Source: CAWAVN01 sp963844315
GTDB taxonomy: Bacteria > Planctomycetota > Planctomycetia > Planctomycetales > Planctomycetaceae
Direction: 5' to 3'
DNA length: 64,000 nucleotides
NCBI GenBank assembly: GCA_963844315.1
Contig: CAWJOC010000026.1
Span: forward strand, 185,624-249,623
Under the pieces are notes generated by a model. The model was given only the letters and a program-made list of their open reading frames with translations, did not search any database and was not told the origin of the DNA. A program made the translations under genes and the position numbers. Shown here piece after piece: positions 36,042 to 45,431 of the stretch. Position 1 is the first letter of the stretch. Each line of letters begins with the position of its first letter.

Positions 36042-36995
36042 CTATGAGGCGGGTTTTTGAGAAAGCTGCTGGAAGAAATCTTCCAATTGCCAACGGTACG
36101 ACCGGGGCAAAGGCGTGTTGTGGTCTCCACCCTCGAGCGTGATGAAGGTCTTGGGATGGTTCGCCGCCTGAAACAATTTTTGCCCGGAGACGAAGGGAAC
36201 AACGCCGTCGGCATCGCCGTGGCATTGGAGCAATGGTCCCTGGTATTTTCCAATCTGGGAGCAGGAGTTGAGCTTGCCCGCGGGAACGAGCCACGAAGCC
36301 CATTTCGCGTGATGGTCGGCCACTTCGCGGAAGGACGCAAAGGTGCTCTCCAGAATCAGGCCCTTAGGCTGGATCTCCGCCGCCAAATGCACCGCCACCG
36401 CGCCGCCAAGCGATTGGCCCATTACCACGAGGTCGGATTCGTTGATCCCCGCCTTGTCCGCCAACACCCGCGCGGCCGCCCGCGCATCGAGGAGGACTCC
36501 TGAAACGGTGGGCTTGCCTTGGCTTTTGCCGTAGCCCCGGTAATCGAAAATGAACACGCACACGCCGTAATCATTTTGCAATTCCGCCATCCGCTCGGAC
36601 CAGAACGAAAGGTTCCCTGCATTCCCGTGGGCAAACAGCACGTAAGCCCTTGGGTTCTCGCAGGGGCAATACCAGCCGTGAAGCGTTATCCCATCCGCCG
36701 CCTGAAAGCTCACGTCTTCAAACCGCAGATTCGCCGGTTGGTAATTCCCCCGCGTGGCATCGGAAGGCTGAAATAGAAACCGTTCATCCAGCGTGGGCCG
36801 GGAACGGGTCTTCATCGTTGGAGATGGAACCACAGGCGGAGAAATGACGGCGGGTGGTTTCTCGGCCACGGCCGTTTCCTCTGGGATCGCTTCGGCCTTA
36901 TGAACCGGGTTGGCCATCGTCTGATTCTCCGGCCGCGCGCAGCCGAGCCACATCACGGAAACACTCAGCGAAATGACATAAAACAGCAATCGCAT
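36042..36995 (-). CDS. Alpha/beta hydrolase, lipoprotein-anchored
   Basis: From ATG 36995 (MRLLFYVISLSVSVMWLGCA) a signal with lipobox (MWLGC) is followed by a Pro/Glu linker and an alpha/beta-hydrolase domain. The oxyanion region is LFAHGNAGN, then FDYRGYGKS, the nucleophile elbow VVMGQSLGG (GxSxG), LQCHGDADGVVPF (Asp) and LEGGDHN (His). This is the full catalytic triad of the YfhR/BEM46-like serine hydrolases. It is likely anchored in the envelope; substrate unknown. Confidence 0.85.
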   Translation of the reverse strand: MRLLFYVISLSVSVMWLGCARPENQTMANPVHKAEAIPEETAVAEKPPAVISPPVVPSPTMKTRSRPTLDERFLFQPSDATRGNYQPANLRFEDVSFQAADGITLHGWYCPCENPRAYVLFAHGNAGNLSFWSERMAELQNDYGVCVFIFDYRGYGKSQGKPTVSGVLLDARAAARVLADKAGINESDLVVMGQSLGGAVAVHLAAEIQPKGLILESTFASFREVADHHAKWASWLVPAGKLNSCSQIGKYQGPLLQCHGDADGVVPFVSGQKLFQAANHPKTFITLEGGDHNTPLPRSYRWQLEDFFQQLSQKPAS

Positions 36996-37115
36996 CAGAT
37001 GACCAATCCATCGCGAAGGGAGATTGTCCATTCGCCGTATTCTAGCAGCGAACCACTTTGGGGAAACCTCTCTTTGAAAGCGATGGCCCGCCCAGTGAAG
37101 GACGCGGCAACCTCA

Positions 37116-37622
37116 TTATGTCATGGTGATCCGAATGGCTTTGCCTTCTTTGGCTGTTCGCAAGACGAACGCTTTCAAAACCTCGTAGTATCCCAAATAC
37201 TCTTCCCGCAAATCTTCCTCGGCTTCGTCTTCCCAACCGGCCCCGTAGAGTTCCGCTTGGGCCATCGCTTCCGGATCGAAACCTTCCCAGAGTTCATCCG
37301 CCGTCAGGTTTTTTAACTCCTGGGCAATTTCCTGAACTTCGTTTTTATCGAACAGCCTTGCGGGACCATAGCCCAAGTCTTCGCCCACTTCCGTTCCGCC
37401 GCTCAACAGAAACGCCCGCGGCCCATCGCCCCCCCAGGGATCCCCGGCGAGCAAAAAGTGCAGGCCATGCCAGGCTTTCTCCAGCGAAATGGCAGCCTCT
37501 CCCTCAACATCCCCGGTCCCGAACTTTGCCGGGGAATGAAAAGGCAGGATGGACCGGCCCTGGGCAACGGCATTGGGAACAGCATCGGGCGACGTCATCT
37601 CCAGAACCAAAATCATCGACAT
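37116..37622 (-). CDS. DUF1877 family protein
   Basis: Starting at ATG 37622 (MSMILVLEMTSPDAV), 168 residues include the DUF1877 (YfbM-like) features ISLEKAWHGLHFLLAGDPWG, the aromatic/Gly segment LGYGPARLFDKNEVQEIA and an acidic C-terminal helix EEDLREEYLGYYEVLKAFV. These are small cytoplasmic proteins of unknown function, often encoded singly. An upstream in-frame extension of 51 residues exists, but it lacks a resemblance and is rejected. Confidence 0.75.
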   Translation of the reverse strand: MSMILVLEMTSPDAVPNAVAQGRSILPFHSPAKFGTGDVEGEAAISLEKAWHGLHFLLAGDPWGGDGPRAFLLSGGTEVGEDLGYGPARLFDKNEVQEIAQELKNLTADELWEGFDPEAMAQAELYGAGWEDEAEEDLREEYLGYYEVLKAFVLRTAKEGKAIRITMT

Positions 37623-37830
37623 GGAACACCCCATCGGAAGGAAGAAGAAAAACGATCCGGACAATACTATCTCGTCCCCATTCCGCCGCCGAATCGAAGG
37701 CCGAAAAAACGCCATTCTTCCGGGCGCAGTCCAATCGCTTCCGGTCGGGTTGCACCAATTATGCGTTTGGCACACAGCCTCTTTGGGATTCTATCCCGTG
37801 ACTGGCCAGAGTCGATTCCGGAGGGTGGCT

Positions 37831-37936
37831 TCTATGAAAACTCTCTGAGTGTCAAGGGTTGTTTCGGTGGTTTCCACTCTTCTTCTATGAAAACTCTCTG
37901 AGTGTCAAGGGTTGTTTCGGTGGTTTCCACTCTTCT
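37831..37936. repeat. Two tandem copies of a 53-bp direct repeat
   Basis: TCTATGAAAACTCTCTGAGT begins identical 53-base units at 37831 and 37884; a third copy starts at 37937 but diverges after TCTAT. No gene is carried. Confidence 0.85.
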
Positions 37937-38090
37937 ATCCGAGCTTGGGCGTATTGCCCTGCCCCTTTGGGTTGTTTTCGAAGGGGAGGACTGCCCCATC
38001 TGGGAACGAGCCAAAGGCCCAAGCCACCCTCGAGCGCGTCCTCCCCACGGATCACCGATGTCTTCTTGTTTTCTCAGAGGTCTTCTTCGC

Positions 38091-38162
38091 CCCCTTTCGT
38101 CTTCGCCATCGCGTCGGCCTCGCCCCGTCGTCTGGGCCGATCGATGGCGAAGACGAAAGGGG
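38091..38162. repeat. Long hairpin beside the IS110 transposase
   Basis: Positions 38091-38111 (CCCCTTTCGTCTTCGCCATC...) and 38142-38162 are perfect 21-base reverse complements. The loop itself contains TCGGCC/GGCCGA. It lies 30 bases beyond the transposase stop and may belong to the element's right end or be another dispersed palindrome. Confidence 0.6.
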
Positions 38163-38191
38163 GCGACCCTTTTGTCGAGCCGGAGCCGAGG

Positions 38192-39218
38192 TCAAATCGC
38201 TTGCTCCTGGCTGGCCAACTTGTCGGGTTGCATTTGATGATACAGCCAGCGGACAAACCGGTTGGCCACCGCCGCCACCACCACATTCTTTTTTTTGCCT
38301 TTGAGCAACAATCGCCGCGCCAGCGAAGACCAGGGACCGGTGGACTGCCTGGCCAGACGATGGGCCAACTCGATCAACACCGCCCGCAACTGCGGATTGC
38401 CCGCCTCGATCAGTCCCGCGTCGGCCTGGCGTTCGCCGCTGGAGACGTTTCGCGGCGTCACGCCGCAAAACTTGGCCAACTGCTTGCCCGTCTGGAAGCG
38501 GTCGAACTGCCCGACTTCCGCCCGCAGCGTCACCGCCGTGATCAACCCGATGCCCGGCAGCGAAAGCAACTGGCCAATCACCAAATCGTCCTGGGCCCAC
38601 TTGGTCAACTCGGCCTCGGCCTTTTGGATCTTCTGCGACAGCCACGAGAGCATCTCCAAGTGCTCTTTGAGAATCCAGCGATCTTCCTCCCCGAGCGGGG
38701 CCTCGTGTTCCAACCACGAAAGCCAGCCTTTGGTCCAAGGCGAAAGGTCTTGGGCCTTCACACGATTCTCCCGGAGCAGCCCGCACCCGGAGTTTGACGT
38801 TCCGCCGTTGATCGACCAATTGCATGCGATAGCGGACCAACCGTCTGAGCCGCCGAAGCCGTTCGGGCGCCAACCAGACCTTGGGCAAATACCCGACCCT
38901 GAGCAGATCGGCCAACAGCCGGGCGTCGGAGTAATCGGTCTTGTCGGGGTTCTGCTTCATCCGCGCCACAAACCCGGCATGGGCCAAGCTGACCGACCAG
39001 CCCCGTTCGACCAACTCCTGAGCCAAATTCGCCGCTCCACAGCAGGCCTCGATGGCCGCCGCTTGCACCGCGCCGAACCGCTCGACCGCGTTCAAAATGG
39101 CCTCGGCATTGTTGAGCAGCGACCGATTCGTCAAGACCCGTCCGGTTTCGTCGAGCACACACACTTGCACCAATTCTTGATGATAGTCCAAACCCACAAA
39201 AACCTTTACACTACACAT
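38192..39218 (-). CDS. IS110-family DEDD transposase, one frameshift
   Basis: From ATG 39218 (MCSVKVFVGLDYHQELVQVC) the RuvC-like DEDD domain shows Asp in GLDYH, Glu in AAIEACCGAANLA, and the Asp pair in DKTDYSDARLLADLL. Near 38770 (LRVRAA) one base disturbs the frame; LRENRVKAQDLSPWTKGW continues in the other frame. The C-terminal Tnp_IS110 domain has LLSLPGIGLITAVTLRAEVG, FCGVTPRNVSSGE and the catalytic Ser region GNPQLRAVLIELAHR. About 343 residues is the usual family length. If the shift is real, the copy is dead. Confidence 0.9.
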
Positions 39219-39288
39219 GGCTCGTTGCTCCTTGAGTTTGAGGATTGTTCACAACCCTTTCTTAACCTCAGGACAACGAGTTTTCATC

Positions 39289-39361
39289 CCTATCTGGGGT
39301 CGAGCGCAGCGAGCCCCCAGTCTTCAAGTTTCTGGGGGCTCCCGTTGGTCGACCTCAGCTA
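39289..39361. repeat. Palindromic element, GGGGTCGAGCGCAGCGAGCC family
   Basis: GGGGTCGAGCGCAGCGAGCC and CTGGGGGCTCCCGTTGGTCG form a hairpin. Its relatives are at 23323-23402 (inside a gene) and about 15221-15300. Confidence 0.75.
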
Positions 39362-39399
39362 CCCCCGGTTGGTAGACTGATAACAACTCCTAACAAGAG

Positions 39400-39461
39400 G
39401 TGGCACAGACATTCCTGTCTGTGCGAATTGACCGCACAGACAGGAATGTCTGTGCCACCGT
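39400..39461. repeat. Inverted repeat, GGTGGCACAGACATTCCTGTC family
   Basis: GGTGGCACAGACATTCCTGT, continuing CTGTGCG, is mirrored by CGCACAGACAGGAATGTCTG and TGCCACC around AATTGAC. It is a nearly perfect 60-base hairpin just upstream of the gene starting at 39494. Confidence 0.85.
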
Positions 39462-39493
39462 CGCCGTCTCCCTGGATGAAAGGGGAAAACCAG

Positions 39494-41185
39494 ATGATGC
39501 GATGCCTTGTTTGCGGTTGGGTCTTGACTTGGGCGGCCTTGGCGTCCGCCCAAGAGAATAAATTACCGCCGGGAACGCCGTTTGTCTTTCGCGACGTGGC
39601 GGAAGCGGCGGGACTTTTGCCCGCGGCGAAATCCATCATGGGGCATGGAGCCGGTTGGGGCGATGTCAACGGCGATGGTTGGGCCGATCTCTACATTGGC
39701 ACGTTCCACTACGAAAACACGCAGCCGAATTTGCTGTTCATAAACAAGGAAGGCCAACTCACCTTGGCCGACCAGCCGGAAGTCAGAATCTCCACCCGCG
39801 CCACCGGCGTGGTGTTTGCGGATCTCGACAACGATGGCGATTTGGATCTCTACGTCGGCAGCATGCCCGTTAAGGAAGACAACCGCCTCGCCCAGCGCAC
39901 GGGACACGCCTTCGCGGGCTGCTCGCTGTTTCAAAACGAAGGCCAAGGGAAGTTCACCAACATCTCCGAAAATAACGGAGCCTGCCCCGAAGCCTTCGGC
40001 GGACGCAGCGCCACGGTCCTCGATTACGATGGCGATGGACTCTTGGATCTCTTGGTCGGCGAAGACCCCATTCCCGGCTATAACGGTTCGCCCACCAAAA
40101 GCTCGCGGCTGTTTAGAAACCAGGGCGATCTCAAGTTCGAGGATGTCTCCCGCAAGGCCGGTCTCCCCGAAGAGGCGGCCGGGCTGGGCGTGGCGGCGGC
40201 GGATGTGAATGGCGATGGTCGCCCTGATCTATTTCTGGCCTCGACCTTGGGGAACTATCTTTTGCTCAATGCTGGCCAAGGCCAATTCCGCGAAGCCAAT
40301 GGTGCGAGGAGAGTCTTCGCCTGGCCGGAGGCCAAGGGCGATGACATGGTTTGCGGCGTGGCCATTAGCGATGTCAACGGCGATGCACTGCCCGATATTG
40401 TCCTCGGCCAGCACTATAGCTCGCCCTGGCTCAAAGGCGTGGCCAACCGCTTGTATCTTCATCGCGGCACGGAGAACGGCTTCCCGCGATTTGAAGATGT
40501 CACCGAAAGCGTGGGACTGGTTCCCTTGCCCATGAAAGGCCCGCACGTCGAAATTCAGGACTTCAACAATGATGGCCGGCCCGACATTTATACCAGCATC
40601 GTCAAGTTCAAGGAGGACCAGCCGCATCCGGTGATCTTTCAGAACTTGGGCAACAGGGACAACGGTCTCCCGCTGTTTCAAGAGTATGCCTTAAGCGTGA
40701 ATGATTTCCCCACCGCGGAGGACAAAGCCATCAAGCGTTCGGGCACGATGTTTGAGAAAATCCTTGCCGAGCGGAAGATTATTTACTCCGCGCCGGGGCC
40801 GACCTGTGATTTCGACCGCGATGGCCGGCTCGACATTTTGATCGCCAACTGGTGGGCCGAGGCGCCTTCGCTGCTCCTCAAAAACGAAACCCCCTCCAGG
40901 AATTGGCTGGAAGTCAAACTCGAATGCGGCCCAGGCGTCAACCGCATGGGCATTGGCTCCAAGGTGGAGGTTTATCCCGCGGGCCAGAGCGAGGATAAAA
41001 AATCACTCCTGGCCGTCCGCGAAATCGCCACGGGCTTCGGGTACGCTTCCTCGCAAGAAGCAGTGGCTCATTTTGGCTTGGGAGATGTGCACAGCGTGGA
41101 TGTGGTGGTTGTCTTGCCGTATGGTAAAGGCCTGTTGACCCAAAAGGATGTAAAAGCCAATCAGCGGTTGACAATCAAGCAATGA
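39494..41185 (+). CDS. Exported FG-GAP/VCBS propeller protein with UnbV/ASPIC C-terminus
   Basis: From ATG 39494 (MMRCLVCGWVLTWAALASAQ, a signal peptide) there are 563 residues. Calcium-loop repeats of the form D-x-N-x-D-G-x-x-D are seen: GDVNGDGWADLYIG, ADLDNDGDLDLYVG, LDYDGDGLLDLLVG, ADVNGDGRPDLFLA, SDVNGDALPDIVLG, QDFNNDGRPDIYTS and FDRDGRLDILIA. They form a seven-bladed integrin-like propeller. The C-terminus matches ASPIC/UnbV (NWLEVKLECG; GIGSKVEVYPAG; HFGLGD). This is a common planctomycetal secreted architecture, probably binding glycans or proteins. Confidence 0.92.
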   Translation: MMRCLVCGWVLTWAALASAQENKLPPGTPFVFRDVAEAAGLLPAAKSIMGHGAGWGDVNGDGWADLYIGTFHYENTQPNLLFINKEGQLTLADQPEVRISTRATGVVFADLDNDGDLDLYVGSMPVKEDNRLAQRTGHAFAGCSLFQNEGQGKFTNISENNGACPEAFGGRSATVLDYDGDGLLDLLVGEDPIPGYNGSPTKSSRLFRNQGDLKFEDVSRKAGLPEEAAGLGVAAADVNGDGRPDLFLASTLGNYLLLNAGQGQFREANGARRVFAWPEAKGDDMVCGVAISDVNGDALPDIVLGQHYSSPWLKGVANRLYLHRGTENGFPRFEDVTESVGLVPLPMKGPHVEIQDFNNDGRPDIYTSIVKFKEDQPHPVIFQNLGNRDNGLPLFQEYALSVNDFPTAEDKAIKRSGTMFEKILAERKIIYSAPGPTCDFDRDGRLDILIANWWAEAPSLLLKNETPSRNWLEVKLECGPGVNRMGIGSKVEVYPAGQSEDKKSLLAVREIATGFGYASSQEAVAHFGLGDVHSVDVVVVLPYGKGLLTQKDVKANQRLTIKQ

Positions 41186-41195
41186 TGGGAGAGGT

Positions 41196-41342
41196 TTTGT
41201 CCCCTCTCCCCTTGGGGGAGAGGGCTAGGGTGAGGGGGATCGATTCAAGATCGACGTTCAACTTTAATGGTTACCCCTCATCCGGCCTTCGGCCACCGGG
41301 CACCGCCCGGAGGGTGGTCCCCCCAAGGGGAGAAGGGACATA
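41196..41342. repeat. Dispersed palindromic repeat, CCCTCTCCC family
   Basis: TCCCCTCTCCCCTTGGGGGA leads into the GAGGGCTAGGGTGAGGGG part; CCCTCATCCGGCCTTCGGCC and CAAGGGGAGAAGGGACAT follow. The overall layout is the same as at 2480-2640 and 44549-44674, including the spacer words GATCGACGTTCAA. Confidence 0.85.
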
Positions 41343-41405
41343 TTCAAGCTTTTTGTGAGCGGCGAAGCCGCGTTAGTATTAAAGGCATACTTTCGGGGGG
41401 ATACC

Positions 41406-42814
41406 ATGCAAGCTTTTTCTATTGAGCGGTTGGTGGTTTGGACGATCACGCTGGGATTGGCGTCGATTTCGACGCTGGATGGCAATTCGGCCTTTGCACA
41501 ACGGCCCAAGAAGCCCGCTCCAGTGGAGGTGACTTATCCGCCAAAGCTTGCCGATGGGAAAACCTTTATCACGGATACTTCAGAAGAGTTTTTGAAAGCG
41601 CCCGAAACTTTGAAGGCAGGCGTTCTGGTGGCCAAGACGCCGCCGACGGTGGATTTCCTGTTCTATCCGGGGCAGGATTACCCCGGCAAGCCTTGGTCGA
41701 ACTGGGGCGATTCGGTGACGAGCGGCGGCAAATACTACTCGGCCATCGGCGACCACCTGGCGATTGGCAGCAAGGGCGACGGCGAGCATGGCACCGGCAC
41801 CGCCCATGTCTTCGAGTACGACCCGAAAACGAAATCGCTGAAAGAGTTGGTCGATCTGGCCGCGTTTTTGAAGAGGCCCCAGGGCCATTACACGCCGGGG
41901 AAGATCCACACCCAACTGGGCATGGGCAGGGATGGCTGGCTGTATTACGCCACGCATCGAGGCTCCCCCAAAGCGACGACCGATGAGTTCCACTACAAAG
42001 GCGATTGGATTTTCCGCACGCATCCTGAAACCGGCAAAACAGAAATCGTGGTCCACGCCCCGGTTCCCAAGCATTCGGTTCCCACGGCGGTGCTCGATCC
42101 CGACCGCTTGATTTACTACGGTTCCACCGCCGCCGCGTTCGATTTGAAAGACGAGGGCATCCAGTTTTTCGCCTACGATATTAAGAATAGAAAACTGCTG
42201 TATTCCGGTCCCGACGGACCCGCCCGCAGCATGATTTTGGCCCGCTCCACCGGGAGAGTGTATTACGTCCCCGGTTCCGCAGAAGGCGAACTCATGCGGT
42301 TCGATCCCGAAACTGGCCAGCCGCCGCAAAAGGTGGCAGGCTCGCACATCGGCATCCGTGCCGCGACCGATGAGACGCAGAGGGTCTGGTCTATGCCGTG
42401 TCTATCGGCCAGCGTTCCGAGGATGCGGCGATCTGGTCGTTCAACACCAAGACCGAGGAAATCAAAAAAGTGGGGAGCGTCGCGGTCGGTTCACAAGCTT
42501 ATGTGGCCTCCATCGATGCCGACCCCAGCGGACGCTACCTCTACTACGTCCCCGGAGCACACGGCGGCAGCGAAAAGGACGGCACGGCGGTCATTCAGTT
42601 CGACGTCAAAACCGGCCAGAAAAAAGTCATCGCCTTCCTGGACCCGTTCTACACCAAGAAATACGGCTTCACCCTGAAAGGCACTTACGGAACCGCACTC
42701 AGCGAAACCGGCGATACTCTCTACGTCACTTGGAACGTCAGCCGAGGCACCCGCGCCTGGGACTGTTGCGGCCTAACCGCAATCCACATCCCCGAATCCG
42801 AACGCAAGCCTTAG
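41406..42814 (+). CDS. Exported beta-propeller-like protein, one frameshift
   Basis: ATG 41406 starts MQAFSIERLVVWTITLGLAS, a signal peptide ending at AFAQ. Repeating motifs of the type Y-D-P/D-x-x-T-x-x-L/I occur (VFEYDPKTKSLKELV, RTHPETGKTEIVV, FAYDIKNRKLLYS, MRFDPETGQPPQK, WSFNTKTEEIKKV, IQFDVKTGQKKVI), indicating propeller blades. Near 42385 the frame changes (ATDET then EGLVYAVSIGQRSEDAAIW). In total about 470 residues. Family name and role are unknown; related proteins are annotated as hypothetical in Planctomycetes. Confidence 0.65.
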
Positions 42815-42879
42815 GGAAGGAAAACCACAAACACACGAAGGACACGAAAGTTGAATAACCAAAACGGCCAAGATTGGGT

Positions 42880-43036
42880 GGCATGCTCATGGCTTTGCAT
42901 GAGCATGGCTTCCAAACGGTGTGTAAAGTGGGAGGGAGTGATATAGCGATTAATTTTAGTTGACATGTTTTTGATTCAAAAATGTCACGTTTCATCAAAT
43001 CACATGCTCATGCAAAGCCATAAGCATGCCACCCCG
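42880..43036. repeat. Inverted repeat, GGTGGCATGCTCATGGCTTTG family
   Basis: GGTGGCATGCTCATGGCTTT and its inverse AAGCCATAAGCATGCCACC flank an AT-rich centre (42940-42990). A compact copy is at 48261-48320. Confidence 0.8.
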
Positions 43037-43141
43037 CCGCTGTGTGAACCAGATTCTTGTGGACCACGTTCAAAAAGGTCCTCACAGCGGACCCTACAAA
43101 TACTGAATTCCGTGTGATCCCTGCCATTGCGAGATGCCTTT

Positions 43142-44077
43142 ATGAACCCCATCGTTGTTTCCGCGAACACCCGGCTTCTCGTGACCTATTCGTTTCACGC
43201 AGCCCCGCATCCCGTGAGCAAAACTGTGGTGGTGCTGCATCATGGAATCTTGCACACGCGGGAGCATTTCCTGCCGCTGATAGAGAAGCTCAACGAGCGG
43301 GGAATCCATGCGGCGATGATCGACCAGCAATCGGAGCAGGCGGGATTCCTGCGTAACTTCATCGGATTGAAGTCCTACCGCATCGGCATGGCTGCCGCCG
43401 TGAGACAGATTGAAGAAGAGACAAAGCTGCGGATCGGGAGTTTCGCCTTGCACTCGATGGGAGCGCTGATTGGCGAAGAAACGCAGCAGCATTCTCCCGA
43501 ATTGCGCCGGCCCACGGTTTTGATGGCCCCGATCCCGGTGAATGGCGCCCTGCCCATTTCGCTCAGGATTTTGAGGAGGCATCCGCTATCCTACTTGAAG
43601 GCGGTGCTGACCCTCGACATCCATTCCTTGGCCAAAACCCCGGCCCAGGTGCGGGAACACTTCTTCGATCACCTCACCCCCGAACCGATTGTCGAACAAG
43701 CGGCGGCGAAGTTCAAACACGTGCCGTTTTGGAGCTATGTCCAATTGGTGTTCCGGTGGCTTTTCGCCGCACGAATTCAAAACGACAACCTGCCCAAGCT
43801 GCTGCTCTTTAGCGAAACGGATGAAATTTTCCATCCCAGGGAATACGAAAAAACCAGAGACCGCTATCCGCAATTGGAGCAAGCCCAAATCAAGGGCGGA
43901 CATGATTTCTTCATTGAGTACGCCGAAACCACCGCCGAGCACATTGCGAACTTCCACATTCGGAACGAAGCCAAACCAACGACTGAAAGCCCGCCGCTTC
44001 CCCCGCCACATTTTCTAAGCCGGCCAGACACGGCCAAGTCGGTTGAGGCCGAGAAACGAGAGGTGGCGGGGGAATGA
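43142..44077 (+). CDS. Alpha/beta hydrolase (lysophospholipase-like)
   Basis: From ATG 43142 there are 311 residues. VVVLHHGILHTREHFLPLIE is the oxyanion region, MIDQQSEQAG follows, the nucleophile elbow is SFALHSMGALIG (H-S-M-G), the acidic residue is probably in LLLFSETDEIFHP and the His is in IKGGHDFFIEY. This is a serine-hydrolase triad. No signal is evident, so a cytoplasmic location is likely. The C-terminal ~40 residues (PPLPPPHF) are low-complexity. Confidence 0.78.
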   Translation: MNPIVVSANTRLLVTYSFHAAPHPVSKTVVVLHHGILHTREHFLPLIEKLNERGIHAAMIDQQSEQAGFLRNFIGLKSYRIGMAAAVRQIEEETKLRIGSFALHSMGALIGEETQQHSPELRRPTVLMAPIPVNGALPISLRILRRHPLSYLKAVLTLDIHSLAKTPAQVREHFFDHLTPEPIVEQAAAKFKHVPFWSYVQLVFRWLFAARIQNDNLPKLLLFSETDEIFHPREYEKTRDRYPQLEQAQIKGGHDFFIEYAETTAEHIANFHIRNEAKPTTESPPLPPPHFLSRPDTAKSVEAEKREVAGE

Positions 44078-44225
44078 CAACATTCGCTCGGGCAAAGAAA
44101 TCCTCTGGAGATTTTTCTCTGGAGGCCCGGATGGCTGCGCTTTGGAGAAGAAAATCGTTAGAATAAAGGAAGGAAGCCTCACTTCATCCCATGATTTCTC
44201 ATGGCGGGTTGCAATTCTTCTCCCG

Positions 44226-44537
44226 ATGGCTCATTTCATGATTAACACCGAACGGGTTCATGGGTTGGTCCTTCGCTGGCATGCCGCGATGCTCCGCAGG
44301 AATTGCGATTCCCCTTGGAAACTCTCGCAGGCGACCCGGTCCATCCTCCATCTGATTGAAACCTTTCCCGAAACGCCCGCCTTGGAAATCATGGACTGGG
44401 TCGCGGGCGTGATTGAAACCGGCGAAGGTCCGATGACGTTCGGGGATCTCGCCGATGTCGCCTCTCCCATGGAATTGATCCGCCACGATTACCGGGGCTT
44501 CCGAATGGTCGTGGCCCTCTGCCCCATTCGCTGCTGA
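44226..44537 (+). CDS. Small hypothetical protein
   Basis: From ATG 44226 (MAHFMINTERVHGLVLRWHA) there are 103 residues, mainly helical (LSQATRSILHLIETFPETPA) with an Asp/Glu-rich middle. No family is recognised. An in-frame extension to 44043 exists, but its composition is unlike a protein start. Low confidence. Confidence 0.4.
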   Translation: MAHFMINTERVHGLVLRWHAAMLRRNCDSPWKLSQATRSILHLIETFPETPALEIMDWVAGVIETGEGPMTFGDLADVASPMELIRHDYRGFRMVVALCPIRC

Positions 44538-44548
44538 GAAGGCTGGAA

Positions 44549-44674
44549 GATTGTCCCCTCTCCCCTGGGGAGAGGGCTAGGGTGAGGGGTTGGATTTAAG
44601 ATCGACGTTCAAATCTTGATCGCCCCCTCATCCGGCCTTCGGCCACCTTCTCCCTAGGGGAGAAGGGACATATT
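44549..44674. repeat. Dispersed palindromic repeat, CCCTCTCCC family
   Basis: CCCCTCTCCCCTGGGGAGAG and CCCCTCATCCGGCCTTCGGC with CTCCCTAGGGGAGAAGGGAC, separated by the GATCGACGTTCAAATCTTG spacer shared with the 41.2 kb copy. Confidence 0.85.
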
Positions 44675-44716
44675 CATACTTTTTGGTTGCGGCAATGCCA
44701 CGTCAAGCCATCGGCA

Positions 44717-45019
44717 TTATCCGGACCGGCTTTTGACGAACCGGTAGCCGCAATCGCAGGCGGAACGTCGGATATGGACTTCCGTCCGGCATTTCGGGCA
44801 GCGTTTGTGCCAGGATGTCACCGCTTCCGGCGAGACGATTTTCTGCGGCGGCTTCTTGGATTTCTGCTTGGCCTTCACTTCTTGCATCCGCTCTTCATCC
44901 GCGCGGTCTTCGGCGCACTGCGGATGAATGCCGGCCCGGGAATAACTCGGCGCCCCGCAAACCGGACAGATGGGGCGCGACGGGGCGGCAAACAGCGGGC
45001 CGGGTCGCTTGGCGTTCAT
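44717..45019 (-). CDS. Small double zinc-ribbon protein
   Basis: There are 100 residues. Cys pairs CPVCG (about residues 18-22) and a C at HPQC suggest one metal site; CPKC (about 74-77) and CDC (about 89-91) suggest a second. A Lys-rich helix (MQEVKAKQKSKKPPQKIV) lies between, compatible with nucleic-acid binding. No named family. It is the first of three small minus-strand genes (44717-45947). Confidence 0.55.
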   Translation of the reverse strand: MNAKRPGPLFAAPSRPICPVCGAPSYSRAGIHPQCAEDRADEERMQEVKAKQKSKKPPQKIVSPEAVTSWHKRCPKCRTEVHIRRSACDCGYRFVKSRSG

Positions 45020-45095
45020 GGATGTTCCCCCCTCGTTCGGGTCAACGTTTCAGATCGGATGCCTAATCACCTGCGGCGGTCAGGACGATGAGGCT

Positions 45096-45371
45096 TCAGT
45101 CTTTGTTGGATTCCGGCGACAACATCAATTGCACTTCGGGAATCGCGCCCAAGGCCGTTTCCAGCGTCTCGAGCGTTCTCTTCGTGGCATTGGGGATTTG
45201 AAACAGGCAGCCGGAATCCGTGGGCGTAATTTCCATCTGGCTTAGCCCCGCCAACGCCTTTTTTTCGGTGAGCCGCGCGAGCAGCCAGCGCGCGTTTTCC
45301 ATGCTTTCGACCCGCACGCGGCAACTGTTTCCCAAAGAGCGGACCCACACGCGGATGGTCGTTTGCGTCAT
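45096..45371 (-). CDS. Small hypothetical protein
   Basis: From ATG 45371 (MTQTTIRVWVRSLGNSCRVR), 91 residues with an alternating beta-alpha-beta pattern (VRVESMENARWLLARLTEKK; GCLFQIPNATKRTLETLET) suggest a small ferredoxin-like fold. No family is recognised. It has the same orientation as its two small neighbours. Confidence 0.5.
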   Translation of the reverse strand: MTQTTIRVWVRSLGNSCRVRVESMENARWLLARLTEKKALAGLSQMEITPTDSGCLFQIPNATKRTLETLETALGAIPEVQLMLSPESNKD

Positions 45372-45431
45372 CGTGAATGTCTCCTGGAGAATGAGGTTTG
45401 CCAACATGTTGGTTTGAAATCCTGTCACGGA

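Larger units (their letters stand above)
38091..39300 (-). mobile_element. IS110-family insertion sequence (ends approximate)
   Basis: It is defined by the DEDD transposase at 38192-39218. IS110 elements lack classical terminal inverted repeats, so the ends cannot be set from this sequence. About 80-130 bases of non-coding sequence upstream of the transposase (39219-39300 or slightly beyond) could encode the guide (bridge) RNA. Direct and inverted repeats at 37831-37936 and 39289-39461 flank it. Confidence 0.5.

Noticed and set aside
38091..38162. Terminal inverted repeats of the insertion sequence
   Set aside because: IS110 elements generally lack them, and both arms lie on the same side of the transposase; treated as a separate hairpin.
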